64,000 bases of DNA. Origin: an uncultured Pseudomonas sp. GTDB lineage: Bacteria > Pseudomonadota > Gammaproteobacteria > Pseudomonadales > Pseudomonadaceae. How positions within the stretch are numbered: position 1 is the stretch's first letter; each line of letters begins with the position of its first letter. The notes under the pieces were generated by a model. That model ran no database searches. It was given only the letters and a program-made list of their open reading frames with translations, and was not told where the DNA came from. Where the stretch lies: NCBI RefSeq assembly GCF_913777995.1, contig NZ_CAJYVE010000025.1, positions 1 to 64,000 of the forward strand, written 5' to 3'. Below are positions 19,303 through 30,441 of this stretch, piece after piece. Made by a program: the position numbers and the translations under genes.

Positions 19303-19450
19303 GCCACACCCTCTTGACGACCTGCAGGATCGCGAAGCGCTCGTAGCCGCCCAGACGGGCATGCTTTCATCGAGCACTGACTGTTCGTTTTAGTATTCCA
19401 AAACTGTTTAAAAAATAACCAACAGCGACTGGACGACTGACCATCCTCGG

Positions 19451-19457
19451 CAATACT
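19451..19457 (+). promoter_or_regulatory. Predicted RpoS-type -10 box of the small RNA
   Basis: CAATACT matches the sigma-S/sigma-70 consensus CTATACT at six of seven positions. It lies 7 bp before the predicted sRNA start at about 19464. No good -35 box is seen, which fits an RpoS promoter. RgsA of P. aeruginosa is known to need RpoS. Confidence 0.5.
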
Positions 19458-19463
19458 TGAAGT

Positions 19464-19582
19464 GTTGGCACGCACTCCCCCCAAGTGCTGCGCCAATAAG
19501 GGCAGTCATGGATGGCGCGCCTTTGTTTTTACTCCTAATGGTCTTGGCCCGGATTCACCCCCCAGAACCCGGGTTTCTTTTT
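19464..19582 (+). ncRNA. rgsA: Probable small RNA RgsA (P16)
   Basis: The gap between the LysE gene and tatD contains no credible ORF. It has an extended -10 element followed about 119 bp later by a strong intrinsic terminator, and the predicted length matches the roughly 120-nt RgsA of P. aeruginosa. RgsA (PA2958.1) lies beside tatD (PA2959), the same neighbourhood. The body is rich in unpaired C runs (GCACTCCCCCCAAGTGC), with the stem GCACT/AGTGC holding the C-rich loop. RgsA is an RpoS-dependent RNA linked to stress resistance and motility. Identity rests on position, length and architecture, not on an alignment I could run. Confidence 0.72.
19548..19582 (+). terminator. Intrinsic terminator of the small RNA
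   Basis: CCCGG-A-TTC pairs with GAA-C-CCGGG (one A-C mismatch, C-rich loop), followed by TTTCTTTTT. It points rightward, against tatD, whose stop is at 19592. Nothing upstream on the plus strand except the predicted sRNA needs it. Confidence 0.82.
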
Positions 19583-19591
19583 GCCCGCGAT

Positions 19592-20386
19592 TCAGGCCTG
19601 GGGCAGGCCTACGTGGGCCAGCGGGAACAGCCGGGCGAAATTGGCCGTGGTCTGCTCGGCGAAGCGTTCGTACGATTCGCCGCGCAGCATGGCGAGGAAC
19701 TCGGCGACCTCCCGCACGTACTGCGGCAGGTTGGGCTTGCCACGGTAAGGTATCGGCGCCAGATACGGCGAGTCGGTCTCTACCAACAGGCGGTCGGCCG
19801 GCACCTGGCGCGCAACGTCGCGCAGCGCATCGGCGTTGCGGAAAGTCACGATGCCCGACAGGGAAATATAGAAACCCAGGTCCAGGGCGGCCTTGGCCAT
19901 CTCCCAGTCTTCGGTGAAACAGTGCAGCACACCCGCCTGTGGCAAGGCCGCCTCGCGCAGCAGCGCCAGGGTGTCGGCCCGCGCCGCACGGGTGTGCACG
20001 ATGACCGGCTTGCCCGTCACGCCAGCGGCCTGCAGGTGCAGACGGAACGACGCCTGCTGCAATTCGGCGGCCTCGGGCTCGTAGTGATAATCCAGACCGG
20101 TCTCGCCAATCGCCACCACGCGGGGGTGATCCAGCTCGCGCAGCAGCCAGTCCAGGGCTGGCTCTTCGCCCGGCTTGAGGTCCAGCGGGTGGATACCCAC
20201 CGAGCAATCGACATCATCGTAGCGCTCGGCCAGGCCTTTTACGGCTGCGGCGTTGTCGGCACTTACGCCGATGCACAGGAAATGGCCGACACCGCGCTCG
20301 CGCGCGGCCTGCAGTGCAGCATCCAGAGAACCCTGGTGCTGGGCCAGGTCGAGACGATCAAGGTGGCAATGGGAATCTACAAGCAT
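19592..20386 (-). CDS. tatD: TatD family metal-dependent DNase/hydrolase
   Basis: A 264-residue TIM-barrel hydrolase of the TatD/YcfH group. The metal ligands start at DSHCHLD (His6, His8). Further ligands are in GETGLDYHYEPE, VIVHTRAA, LHCFTED and LLVETDSPYLAPIPYRGKPN. Family members are metal-dependent 3'-5' exo- or deoxyribonucleases. The start MLVDSHCH at 20386 is chosen over an open extension of six codons. It lies 14 bp downstream of pilZ in the holB-pilZ-tatD order usual in pseudomonads. Confidence 0.92.
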   Translation of the reverse strand: MLVDSHCHLDRLDLAQHQGSLDAALQAARERGVGHFLCIGVSADNAAAVKGLAERYDDVDCSVGIHPLDLKPGEEPALDWLLRELDHPRVVAIGETGLDYHYEPEAAELQQASFRLHLQAAGVTGKPVIVHTRAARADTLALLREAALPQAGVLHCFTEDWEMAKAALDLGFYISLSGIVTFRNADALRDVARQVPADRLLVETDSPYLAPIPYRGKPNLPQYVREVAEFLAMLRGESYERFAEQTTANFARLFPLAHVGLPQA

Positions 20387-20400
20387 GGGAAAACGCACAA

Positions 20401-20757
20401 TCACATCGTATGGGTGGGACGGTCGGCCTTCAGGGCGCCAGCCAGGTGGGTTTCGATCAGGTTGCGGGCGGTGTTGTCACCGTCATTGAACTGCACGCCG
20501 ACGCCTGCGGTACGGTTGCCCTGGGCGCCTTTGGGGGTGATCCAGATGACTCGCCCGGCCACCGGCACCTTCTCCGGCTCATCCATCAGGTTGAGCAGCA
20601 TGAACACTTCATCGCCCAGCTTGTAGCTCTTGCCGGTGGGAATGAACAGGCCGCCATGCTTGATGAACGGCATGTAGGCGGCATAGAGCACCGACTTGTC
20701 CTTGATGGTCAGAGATAGAATGCCGTTACGCGGGCCGGGGTTGATCGGCAGGCTCAT
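20401..20757 (-). CDS. pilZ: Type IV pilus assembly protein PilZ
   Basis: A 118-residue PilZ of the founding type (GILSLTIKDKSVLYAAYMPF, GGLFIPT, GNRTAGVGVQF). The name-giving PilZ works in type IV pilus biogenesis, with PilB and FimX in xanthomonads. It lacks the RxxxR and D/NxSxxG c-di-GMP-binding motifs of other PilZ-domain proteins; I see no RxxxR at the N terminus, consistent with not binding c-di-GMP. It is 33 bp downstream of holB. Confidence 0.93.
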   Translation of the reverse strand: MSLPINPGPRNGILSLTIKDKSVLYAAYMPFIKHGGLFIPTGKSYKLGDEVFMLLNLMDEPEKVPVAGRVIWITPKGAQGNRTAGVGVQFNDGDNTARNLIETHLAGALKADRPTHTM

Positions 20758-20790
20758 TGCAGCTCCTCGGAATGAAGTTCACGGCTGAGT

Positions 20791-23537
<2,747 letters not shown>

Positions 23538-23540
23538 GAA

Positions 23541-24356
23541 TCAGCCACCCAGTAGTGAGTGCGCAACAGCCTGCAGTGTACGGGTGAGCGGCCCTACCGG
23601 CCAGTTCAGGCCGGCATAGCCGCGAACGGGCCAGACACCATATACGCTGTTGCATACGAAGAGTTCGTCCGCCTGCTGCAGGTCAGACATCGACAGGTCG
23701 CGGATTTCGACCACGATCCCCAGGGTTCGTGCCTGATCGAGCAGTTCGGCACGCATCACCCCGGCCACGCCACAGCGCGCCAGGTCGGCGCTGAGCAGTT
23801 TGCCATCTCGCACCAGAAACAGGTTGCTGTACACCCCTTCGATGGGCCGCCCCGACATGTCGCGCATCAGCCCTTCGGCAAACCCGGGGTCCTGCCATTC
23901 GGCACGAGCCATGACCTGCTCCAGGCGGTTGAGGTGCTTGATACCCGCCAGCAGCGGTTGCTCGGCCAGGCGGGTCTGGCATTCGAAAAGCTGAATACCC
24001 TCCCGGGCGTGGCCGGGCGGATAGGACGCCGCTGGCGACATCTGGAGAATGCGCCTGGGCATGGCGCCGGCCAGCGGTGCATAGCCGCGCTGGCTGTCGC
24101 CGCGGGTGATGATCAGCTTCATGACGCCGTCGCCTGCCTGTGCGGCAAAGCGGGTCATCTCGTCGCGAATCAGCGCCAGGTCCAGATCGATGGCCAGGCG
24201 TTCGCAGGAGGATTGCAAGCGCTGCAGGTGCCGCTCGAACAGCAACGGCACGCCGGCCTTTACGGCGAGGGTTTCGAATACCCCGTCGCCATAGGCCAGG
24301 CCCCGGTTACCCAGGGCCAGGCTGTCAGCAGCCAGGCCGTCGACCCACGCGGGCAT
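23541..24356 (-). CDS. pabC: Aminodeoxychorismate lyase
   Basis: A 271-residue fold-type IV PLP enzyme that releases 4-aminobenzoate from aminodeoxychorismate for folate synthesis. The markers are NRGLAYGDGVFETLAV, the PLP lysine segment IKHLNRLEQV and MRDMSGRPIEGVYSNLFLV. The ATG at 24356 overlaps the fabF stop as TGATG, so translation is probably coupled; a GTG one codon earlier is also open. It fits the fabF-pabC-mltG operon. Confidence 0.94.
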   Translation of the reverse strand: MPAWVDGLAADSLALGNRGLAYGDGVFETLAVKAGVPLLFERHLQRLQSSCERLAIDLDLALIRDEMTRFAAQAGDGVMKLIITRGDSQRGYAPLAGAMPRRILQMSPAASYPPGHAREGIQLFECQTRLAEQPLLAGIKHLNRLEQVMARAEWQDPGFAEGLMRDMSGRPIEGVYSNLFLVRDGKLLSADLARCGVAGVMRAELLDQARTLGIVVEIRDLSMSDLQQADELFVCNSVYGVWPVRGYAGLNWPVGPLTRTLQAVAHSLLGG

Positions 24357-25600
24357 CACTCGCTGAACCGACGGAACACCAGGGAGCCGTTGGTGCCGCC
24401 AAATCCGAAGGAGTTGGACAGCACGACATCGATCGGCATCTGCCGGGCTTCGTGCGGCACGAAGTCCAGGTCGCAGCCTTCGCCAGGCTCGTCGAGGTTG
24501 ATGGTCGGCGGTGCAACCTGGTCGAGCAGGGCCAGCACGCTGAAAATCGCCTCGACCGCACCGGCGGCACCCAGCAGGTGACCGGTCATCGACTTGGTAG
24601 AGCTGACCGCCAGCTTCAGCGCATGATCGCCGAACACGCTCTTGATCGCCTGGGCTTCGGCCAGGTCACCGGCCGGGGTCGAGGTGCCATGGGCGTTGAT
24701 GTACTGCACCTGCTGTGGGTCGATGCGTGCGTCACGCAGCGCATTGACGATGCAGCGCGCAGCACCGGCACCGTTGTCCGGCGGCGAAGTCATGTGGAAG
24801 GCGTCGCCGCTCATACCGAAGCCCACCAGTTCGGCGAGGATGGTCGCACCACGCGCCTTGGCGTGTTCGAGTTCTTCCAGAACCATGGCGCCGGAGCCGT
24901 CGGACAGCACGAAGCCATCACGGTCCTTGTCCCACGGACGGCTGGCGCGAGCCGGCTCATCATTGCGGGTCGACAAGGCGCGCGCTGCGCCGAAACCGCC
25001 CATGCCCAGCCCGCAGGCGGCCATCTCGGCGCCACCGGCGATCATCACGTCGGCCTCGCCATAGGCGATGTTGCGCGCGGCCATGCCGATGCAGTGGGTA
25101 CCGGTGGTGCAGGCGGTGGAAATGGCGTAGTTAGGCCCCTGTGCACCCAGGTGGATGGACAGGAAACCGGAAATCATGTTGATGATCGAGCCTGGCACGA
25201 AGAACGGCGAAATCCGCCCCGGCCCCTGCTCGTGCAGCAGACGGCTGCTGGCCTCGATGTTGGTCAGGCCACCAATGCCCGACCCCATGGCGACACCTAC
25301 ACGCTCACGATTGGCGTCGGTGACTTCCAGTCCGGCATTGCGCACCGCCTGGAAACTGGCCGCCAGGCCGTATTGAATGAACAGGTCGAGCCGCCGCGCC
25401 TCCTTGGGCGCCAGGTACGGGCTGACATCGAACCCTTTGATGGAACCACCGAAACGAGTGGTGAAAGCCGACAGGTCGGTGTGCTCGATCAGACCGATGC
25501 CACTCTGCCCTGCCAGAATGCCTTGCCAACTGCTGGGCACATCATTGCCCAGTGGCGATATCATTCCCATCCCGGTGACCACGACGCGTCTACGCGACAC
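24356..25600 (-). CDS. fabF: 3-oxoacyl-[ACP] synthase II
   Basis: A 414-residue condensing enzyme that elongates acyl-ACP with malonyl-ACP. The catalytic Cys164 lies in STACTTGTH. The two active-site histidines are in [11 protein letters not shown] and [11 protein letters not shown]. Length and ends match FabF. It is 111 bp downstream of acpP, with a strong terminator-like hairpin between, and overlaps pabC. Confidence 0.96.
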   Translation of the reverse strand: MSRRRVVVTGMGMISPLGNDVPSSWQGILAGQSGIGLIEHTDLSAFTTRFGGSIKGFDVSPYLAPKEARRLDLFIQYGLAASFQAVRNAGLEVTDANRERVGVAMGSGIGGLTNIEASSRLLHEQGPGRISPFFVPGSIINMISGFLSIHLGAQGPNYAISTACTTGTHCIGMAARNIAYGEADVMIAGGAEMAACGLGMGGFGAARALSTRNDEPARASRPWDKDRDGFVLSDGSGAMVLEELEHAKARGATILAELVGFGMSGDAFHMTSPPDNGAGAARCIVNALRDARIDPQQVQYINAHGTSTPAGDLAEAQAIKSVFGDHALKLAVSSTKSMTGHLLGAAGAVEAIFSVLALLDQVAPPTINLDEPGEGCDLDFVPHEARQMPIDVVLSNSFGFGGTNGSLVFRRFSE

Positions 25601-25647
25601 AGGACTCTCCTTCTCTCTCGTTGGCGAAACATCTTCATCTTTTTAAA

Positions 25648-25681
25648 GAAAAAACCGCACGCCGGTAAGCAGTGCGGTTTT
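25648..25681 (-). terminator. Intrinsic terminator or attenuator between acpP and fabF
   Basis: AAAACCGCAC (25651-25660) pairs perfectly with GTGCGGTTTT (25672-25681). On the minus strand the stem ends in TTTTTTC. It sits 30 bp after the acpP stop and 48 bp before fabF. It should end most acpP transcripts and let a fraction read into fabF, which suits the large excess of ACP over FabF in cells. Confidence 0.8.
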
Positions 25682-25711
25682 CCCATGACAGCAATCAGCG
25701 ATTACGAAAAA

Positions 25712-25948
25712 TCAGGCCTGGTGGCTGTTCACGTAGTCGATGGCAGCCTGAACGGTGGTGATCTTCTCGGCTTCTTCGTCAGGGATTTCGGTCTCGAATT
25801 CCTCTTCCAGAGCCATCACCAGCTCAACGGTGTCCAGGGAGTCAGCGCCCAGGTCTTCAACAAAAGAAGATTCAGGTTTTACTTCTTCTTCTTTGACGCC
25901 AAGTTGCTCGGCAACGATTTTCTTGACGCGTTCTTCGATGGTGCTCAT
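25712..25948 (-). CDS. acpP: Acyl carrier protein
   Basis: A 78-residue acidic ACP. Ser37 in [10 protein letters not shown] carries the phosphopantetheine arm. It shuttles acyl chains for fatty acid, lipid A and lipoate synthesis. The ATG at 25948 is preceded by AGGAG (minus strand TAGGAGTTAAAACTAGGT). It has its own predicted promoter at 26001-26028 and a terminator after it, so it can be expressed as a short abundant monocistronic mRNA. Confidence 0.97.
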   Translation of the reverse strand: MSTIEERVKKIVAEQLGVKEEEVKPESSFVEDLGADSLDTVELVMALEEEFETEIPDEEAEKITTVQAAIDYVNSHQA

Positions 25949-26000
25949 ACCTAGTTTTAACTCCTAGTGGAAATGTTCAGGCATCTGGCCGGTGGGTAAG

Positions 26001-26028
26001 TGTATAGAAGAGGTTTTGCGCTTTTCAA
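26001..26028 (-). promoter_or_regulatory. Predicted sigma-70 promoter of acpP
   Basis: On the minus strand, TTGAAA (26028-26023), a 16-bp spacer and TATACA (26006-26001) lie about 50 bp upstream of the acpP start. This allows acpP expression independent of fabG. The rest of the fabG-acpP gap (to 26147) is AT-richer than its surroundings, with no further gene. Confidence 0.65.
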
Positions 26029-26147
26029 GCTCAAAGCTCCCCTCCGGCTCCCCAGCGACCACAGGCCTATGAAAAGATTGCAGCTTTATAACGGATTTTA
26101 GTCAGCCCGTATGACATTTTTCTGAAACGAACCGACAAAAAGCCGTT

Positions 26148-26888
26148 TTACATGTACATACCGCCGTTGACCGGAATGGTGGCCCCGGTCACGTAACCTG
26201 CACCTTCGGACGCCAGGAAAGCCACCACATTGGCGATTTCCTGTGCCTGGCCCAGACGCCCCAGGGGAATCTGGGTCAGCAGGGCTTCGCGCTGGGTTTC
26301 AGGCAGCTCGCGAGTCATATCGGTGTCGATGAAGCCTGGCGCCACCGCATTCACGGTCACTGCACGCGAACCCAGCTCACGCGCCAGGGCACGACTGAAA
26401 CCTTCCAGCCCTGCCTTCGCGGAAGCGTAGTTTACTTGACCGACGTTGCCCATGGCACCGACAACCGAACCGATATTGATGATCCGGCCCCAACGCGCCT
26501 TGGTCATGCCGCGCAGTACACCCTTGGACAGGCGGTACAGGCTGTTGAGGTTGGTGTCGATGACGTCGTTCCACTCGTCGTCTTTCATGCGCATCATCAG
26601 GTTATCCCGGGTGATGCCGGCATTGTTGACCAGGATCAACGGGGCGCCGACGCGCTCGGCGATGGTCGCCAGCACGGCGTCCACGGACTCGGCTTTGCAA
26701 ACGTCCAGCGCCAGGCCAAAGCCCTCGACGCCGTTTTCCTTGAGGGTCGCGGTGATGCGCTCTGCACCGGCCTCAGACGTGGCGGTGCCAACGACTACGG
26801 CACCGTTGCGGCCCAGCTCCAGGGCGATGGCCTGGCCGATACCACGGCTGGCACCGGTCACCAGTGCAACTTTACCTTGCAGACTCAT
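26148..26888 (-). CDS. fabG: 3-oxoacyl-[ACP] reductase
   Basis: A 246-residue SDR reducing 3-oxoacyl-ACP with NADPH. Motifs: TGASRGIG (11-18), NNAG (88-91), Ser141, Tyr154 and Lys158 (YASAK), and the C terminus TGATIPVNGGMYM. Its place between fabD and acpP separates it from the many other SDRs. It is 17 bp downstream of fabD. Confidence 0.96.
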   Translation of the reverse strand: MSLQGKVALVTGASRGIGQAIALELGRNGAVVVGTATSEAGAERITATLKENGVEGFGLALDVCKAESVDAVLATIAERVGAPLILVNNAGITRDNLMMRMKDDEWNDVIDTNLNSLYRLSKGVLRGMTKARWGRIINIGSVVGAMGNVGQVNYASAKAGLEGFSRALARELGSRAVTVNAVAPGFIDTDMTRELPETQREALLTQIPLGRLGQAQEIANVVAFLASEGAGYVTGATIPVNGGMYM

Positions 26889-26905
26889 GCAGGTTTCTCC
26901 TTTGT

Positions 26906-27850
26906 TCAGGCCAGTGCCGCACGGATGGCGGCAAAGGCGTCAGGGTCAGGGGTATCCAGGTTATAGGTCACCACGCCATCGGCGCAGCGCTTGTTCAGAC
27001 CGGCAAGCACCTTGCCGGGACCACATTCCACCAGTTGGGTCGCACCCAGGCCGGCCAGGCACTGAATGGACTCCACCCAACGAACAGGCTTGTACAGCTG
27101 CTCGAGCAGATCACGCTTGAGGGTCGCCAGATCGCTTACGGCGGCGGCACTGACATTCTGCACCAGGGCGATCTGCGGCTCTTGCCAGTCGATGGCCTCG
27201 ACCGATGCAGCGAAGCGCTCGGCAGCCGGGCGCATCAGCTCGCAGTGCGACGGCACGCTGACCGGCAGCGGCAGGGCACGCTTGGCGCCACGCGCCTTGC
27301 ACAGTTCGATGGCTCGCGCCACCGCATCGGCGGCACCGGCGATGACCACCTGGCCCGGCGAGTTGAAATTCACCGCGCTGACCACCTGACCCTGAGCCGC
27401 TTCGGCGCAGGCGGCACGCACGTCGTCGTCACTCAGGCCGAGAATCGCTGCCATGCCACCCTGCCCGGCCGGCACGGCTTCCTGCATCAGCTGACCACGA
27501 CGCTCGACCAGCTTGACGGCGTCTTCCAGTGCCAGGCTGCCAGCGGCCACCAGGGCGCTGTACTCACCCAGGCTGTGGCCGGCGACATAGGCCGGCACCG
27601 CACCGCCTTCGGCGAGCCACACATGCCACAACGCGATGGATGCAGTGAGGATCGCCGGTTGGGTCTTGTCGGTCTGGTTGAGCTGTTCGGCAGGCCCCTG
27701 CTGGGTCAAGGCCCACAGGTCGTAACCCAGGGCGTCGGACGCCTGCTCGAAGGTATCGAGGATCAACGGATGCTGCACCGCTTGATCGGCGAGCATGCCG
27801 AGCGATTGCGATCCTTGACCCGGGAAGACGAATGCGAGGGATGCAGACAT
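26906..27850 (-). CDS. fabD: Malonyl-CoA:ACP transacylase
   Basis: A 314-residue alpha/beta-hydrolase-like acyltransferase that loads malonyl groups on ACP. The nucleophile is Ser93 in GHSLGEYSAL, the N-terminal oxyanion motif is FPGQGSQ, and the catalytic His is in VPSHCELM. A 106-bp gap to plsX contains a 7-bp hairpin (TGACGCT/AGCGTCA) touching the plsX stop, without a T-run. Confidence 0.96.
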   Translation of the reverse strand: MSASLAFVFPGQGSQSLGMLADQAVQHPLILDTFEQASDALGYDLWALTQQGPAEQLNQTDKTQPAILTASIALWHVWLAEGGAVPAYVAGHSLGEYSALVAAGSLALEDAVKLVERRGQLMQEAVPAGQGGMAAILGLSDDDVRAACAEAAQGQVVSAVNFNSPGQVVIAGAADAVARAIELCKARGAKRALPLPVSVPSHCELMRPAAERFAASVEAIDWQEPQIALVQNVSAAAVSDLATLKRDLLEQLYKPVRWVESIQCLAGLGATQLVECGPGKVLAGLNKRCADGVVTYNLDTPDPDAFAAIRAALA

Positions 27851-27956
27851 GTTACAGGCCCCTGATTGGTTTTCTTGAAATGCGCCTCCGGCCTTGCCGG
27901 CGGCAGTGATTCGATTGCTTATGACTGACGTTTGGATGACGCTCTGGCAGGCAGCG

Positions 27957-28982
27957 TCACATTTTAGACGGTCCCGGCAATAACGCCTCCAGTCGCCCGC
28001 GCAAGCGTTGCGGCAGGTTTTCCCGCACCTGGGTCACGGTACGCTGGATCGCACTCTGCAAGCCGTCGACGCCCGCCGCCCCGTGACTCTTCACCACGAT
28101 GCCCTGCAGGCCCAGCAGGCTGGCGCCATTGTGCCTTGCCGGTGCCAGCTCGCCGCGCAGGCGGCGCAGCACCGGCAAGGCCAGCAGCCCGGCGGCACGC
28201 CCCAGCAGGCCCTGGGTGAACAGGGTTTCGATACGCTCGGTAATCATGGTCGCCAGGCCCTCGCTGGACTTGAGCAGCACGTTACCGACGAAACCGTCGC
28301 ACACCACCACGTCCGCTTCGCCCCGATACAGGCCGTCACCTTCGACGAAACCAATGTAGTTGAGCCCCTGGGCCTGCTGCAGCAGCGCTGCCGCCTGCCT
28401 GACCTGCTGATTGCCCTTGATGTCCTCGGTACCGACATTGAGCAGCGCGACCCGGGGCCGGTCCACCCCCGCCGCCTCGGCAGTCACCGCCCCCATCACC
28501 GCGAACTGATAGAGATTCTCCGCCGTACAATCGACGTTCGCCCCAAGGTCCAGCAGATGGCAATGTCCGGCTCGGGTCGGAATGGCGGCCACCATGGCCG
28601 GGCGGTCGATGCCCGGCAGGGTCTTGAGCACGAAGCGCGACAGGGCCATCAGCGCCCCCGTGTTGCCGGCACTGACGCAGGCCTGTGCCTGACCGTCAGC
28701 CACCAGGCCGAGCGCCACGCGCATCGAGGAGTCGGGCTTGCCACGCAGCGCCTGGGAGGGCTTTTCGTCCATCGTGACGACCTCGCTGGCATGCACGACG
28801 TGCAGGCGCGCGCGATCCACGCCAGGATGACGGGATATCAGGTCTTCGATCAGGGGAGCTTGGCCGACAAGGGCCAGGTGAAGCGAGGGGGTAGAAGCGA
28901 GACAGGCAAGACTAGCCTGGACAATGCTGCGGGGACCGAAGTCCCCGCCCATTGCGTCGATCGCGATGATCGGAGCGGACAA
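27957..28982 (-). CDS. plsX: Phosphate acyltransferase PlsX
   Basis: A 341-residue PlsX, which converts acyl-ACP to acyl-phosphate for phospholipid synthesis. Family blocks: [12 protein letters not shown] at the N terminus, [26 protein letters not shown] (in pieces, about residues 85-110), [13 protein letters not shown] and [12 protein letters not shown]. It follows rpmF by 4 bp, as in most proteobacteria, linking ribosome and membrane synthesis genes in one transcript. Confidence 0.95.
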   Translation of the reverse strand: MSAPIIAIDAMGGDFGPRSIVQASLACLASTPSLHLALVGQAPLIEDLISRHPGVDRARLHVVHASEVVTMDEKPSQALRGKPDSSMRVALGLVADGQAQACVSAGNTGALMALSRFVLKTLPGIDRPAMVAAIPTRAGHCHLLDLGANVDCTAENLYQFAVMGAVTAEAAGVDRPRVALLNVGTEDIKGNQQVRQAAALLQQAQGLNYIGFVEGDGLYRGEADVVVCDGFVGNVLLKSSEGLATMITERIETLFTQGLLGRAAGLLALPVLRRLRGELAPARHNGASLLGLQGIVVKSHGAAGVDGLQSAIQRTVTQVRENLPQRLRGRLEALLPGPSKM

Positions 28983-28986
28983 GAAA

Positions 28987-29169
28987 TTACTCGTCAGCGC
29001 CCTTGTCGATCACTTTGCGGCCACGGTATACGCCTTCTGGCGAAACGTGGTGGCGCAGGTGAACTTCGCCAGTGGTTTTTTCCACGGACAGAGCGTTCGC
29101 TTCGAGAGCGTCGTGCGAACGACGCATGTCACGAGCAGAGCGGGATTTTTTGTTCTGTTGAACAGCCAT
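28987..29169 (-). CDS. rpmF: 50S ribosomal protein L32
   Basis: A 60-residue basic L32 protein ([20 protein letters not shown]). A GGAGTTAAC sequence precedes the ATG. It lacks the Cys pairs of zinc-binding L32 forms, so it is a zinc-independent type. It lies 9 bp after yceD and 4 bp before plsX, the conserved yceD-rpmF-plsX unit. Confidence 0.97.
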   Translation of the reverse strand: MAVQQNKKSRSARDMRRSHDALEANALSVEKTTGEVHLRHHVSPEGVYRGRKVIDKGADE

Positions 29170-29178
29170 AGTTAACTC

Positions 29179-29706
29179 CTAAACGTTTGGGTCACGCTTT
29201 AATTGCGCCAATACACTGAACGGGTTGGACCGTGCTACCTCGTCCACGCTCGGTTCGGGCTCATCGAGACCCGCCGGTTGCTGGCATTCTTCAGGATGAT
29301 GAGCAGGCACAATCGGCAAGGCGAGCAGCAGCTCATCCTCGATCAATGCCAGCAGATCCAAAGGATCCTCGCCCAGTTCCAACACGTCATAGCCTTTCGG
29401 CAACGATTGGGTGTTCGCACCCTCCTTCACCACCACGTAAGTACATTCACTGTGGATCGGCAGGGTAACCTGCTCGAGACAACGCTGGCAGACCATCTTC
29501 ACGGTAACGTCGAGGTGGCTGTGGAAAACCACGGCCCGGCGCTCGTCCCGTTCGAAGGCGAACCTGGCCTGCACCACACCGGCGTCATCGGCCAGCGGGT
29601 CACAGAGTCTCTGCAAGCCGGCCAGCTGCACTTCACCCTCTAGGGTCGTGCCGCGATCAGCCAGTTTGCGCGGGTCAATATGAGATGGAATCGGGTCATT
29701 CAACAT
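29179..29706 (-). CDS. yceD: YceD family protein (DUF177)
   Basis: A 175-residue protein with the central motif MVCQRCLEQV (Cys73 and Cys76) and the acidic LELGEDPLDLLALIEDELLLALP typical of YceD/DUF177. Its role is unclear; family members are tied to 23S rRNA accumulation, and it always neighbours rpmF. The ATG at 29706 has no Shine-Dalgarno sequence and lies only 9 bp after a near-perfect -10 box, so the mRNA may be leaderless. No alternative start with a ribosome-binding site is seen nearby. Confidence 0.92.
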   Translation of the reverse strand: MLNDPIPSHIDPRKLADRGTTLEGEVQLAGLQRLCDPLADDAGVVQARFAFERDERRAVVFHSHLDVTVKMVCQRCLEQVTLPIHSECTYVVVKEGANTQSLPKGYDVLELGEDPLDLLALIEDELLLALPIVPAHHPEECQQPAGLDEPEPSVDEVARSNPFSVLAQLKRDPNV

Positions 29707-29715
29707 AGGCGCAGC

Positions 29716-29744
29716 ATTCTAGGGATGCCCCCTTGGCATGTCAA
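29716..29744 (-). promoter_or_regulatory. Near-consensus sigma-70 promoter of yceD-rpmF-plsX-fabD-fabG
   Basis: On the minus strand, a consensus TTGACA (29744-29739), an exact 17-bp spacer and TAGAAT (29721-29716) face the fatty-acid operon. The predicted transcription start falls between about 29710 and 29706, at or within 4 nt of the yceD ATG. Confidence 0.8.
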
Positions 29745-29812
29745 AGGAAATTCGGGCCTGTTCGCCTGCGTGCACGCTCATTAGAATCATCGCTCAGCCC
29801 AAGGAGATCCGC

Positions 29813-30391
29813 ATGCCTTCCCTGCTTCTCGCCTCCAGCTCGCCCTACCGCCGCGAACTGCTCGCCCGCCTGCGCCTGCCATTCACCTGCAGCTCGCCCG
29901 ACATCGACGAAAGCCGCCAGCCGGGCGAAGACGCTACGGCTCTGGTACAGCGTCTGGCACGGCAGAAGGCCCAGGCCCTGGCGGACCGCCACCCCGACCA
30001 CCTGATCATCGGCTCGGATCAGGTCGCCGTGCTGGACGGCGAAATACTCGGCAAACCCCACGATTTCGAGCGCGCCCTGGCGCAGCTGTCTGCTGCCAGC
30101 GGCAAGAGCGTGAGCTTCCTCACGGGCCTGGCACTGCTCAATACCCGCACCGGCCAGTGTCAGGTCGACTGCGTGCCCTTTACCGTGCACATGCGGCAAT
30201 TGGACGCTGCCACCCTTGAACGCTACCTGCGCGCCGAACAACCCTACGACTGCGCTGGCAGCTTCAAGGCCGAAGGCCTGGGCGTCAGCCTGTTTCGCAG
30301 CACGGAAGGCAGCGATGCCACCAGCCTGGTCGGCCTGCCACTCATCCGCCTTGTGGACATGCTAATAAAGGAAGGCGTGAGCATTCCCTGA
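29813..30391 (+). CDS. yceF: Maf-like nucleotide pyrophosphatase (YceF, 7-methyl-GTP type)
   Basis: A 192-residue Maf/YceF protein. Motifs: LLLASSSPYRRELL at the N terminus, DESRQPGEDA and GSDQVAVLDGEILGKP. Maf proteins hydrolyse modified or non-canonical NTPs; the YceF branch prefers 7-methyl-GTP and is the one found beside yceD-rpmF, as here. ATG 29813 is chosen because AAGGAG lies 7 nt upstream. It is divergent from yceD and ends at a shared bidirectional terminator. Confidence 0.92.
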   Translation: MPSLLLASSSPYRRELLARLRLPFTCSSPDIDESRQPGEDATALVQRLARQKAQALADRHPDHLIIGSDQVAVLDGEILGKPHDFERALAQLSAASGKSVSFLTGLALLNTRTGQCQVDCVPFTVHMRQLDAATLERYLRAEQPYDCAGSFKAEGLGVSLFRSTEGSDATSLVGLPLIRLVDMLIKEGVSIP

Positions 30392-30396
30392 GCATG

Positions 30397-30425
30397 AAAA
30401 AACCCGACGAAAGGTCGGGTTTTTC
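30397..30425. terminator. Bidirectional intrinsic terminator between yceF and sppA
   Basis: ACCCGAC / GTCGGGT (loop GAAAG) is flanked by six A on the left and six T on the right, so it can stop yceF transcripts rightward and sppA transcripts leftward. The two genes converge here. Confidence 0.88.
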
Positions 30426-30441
30426 TACAGCGCTACAGCCC

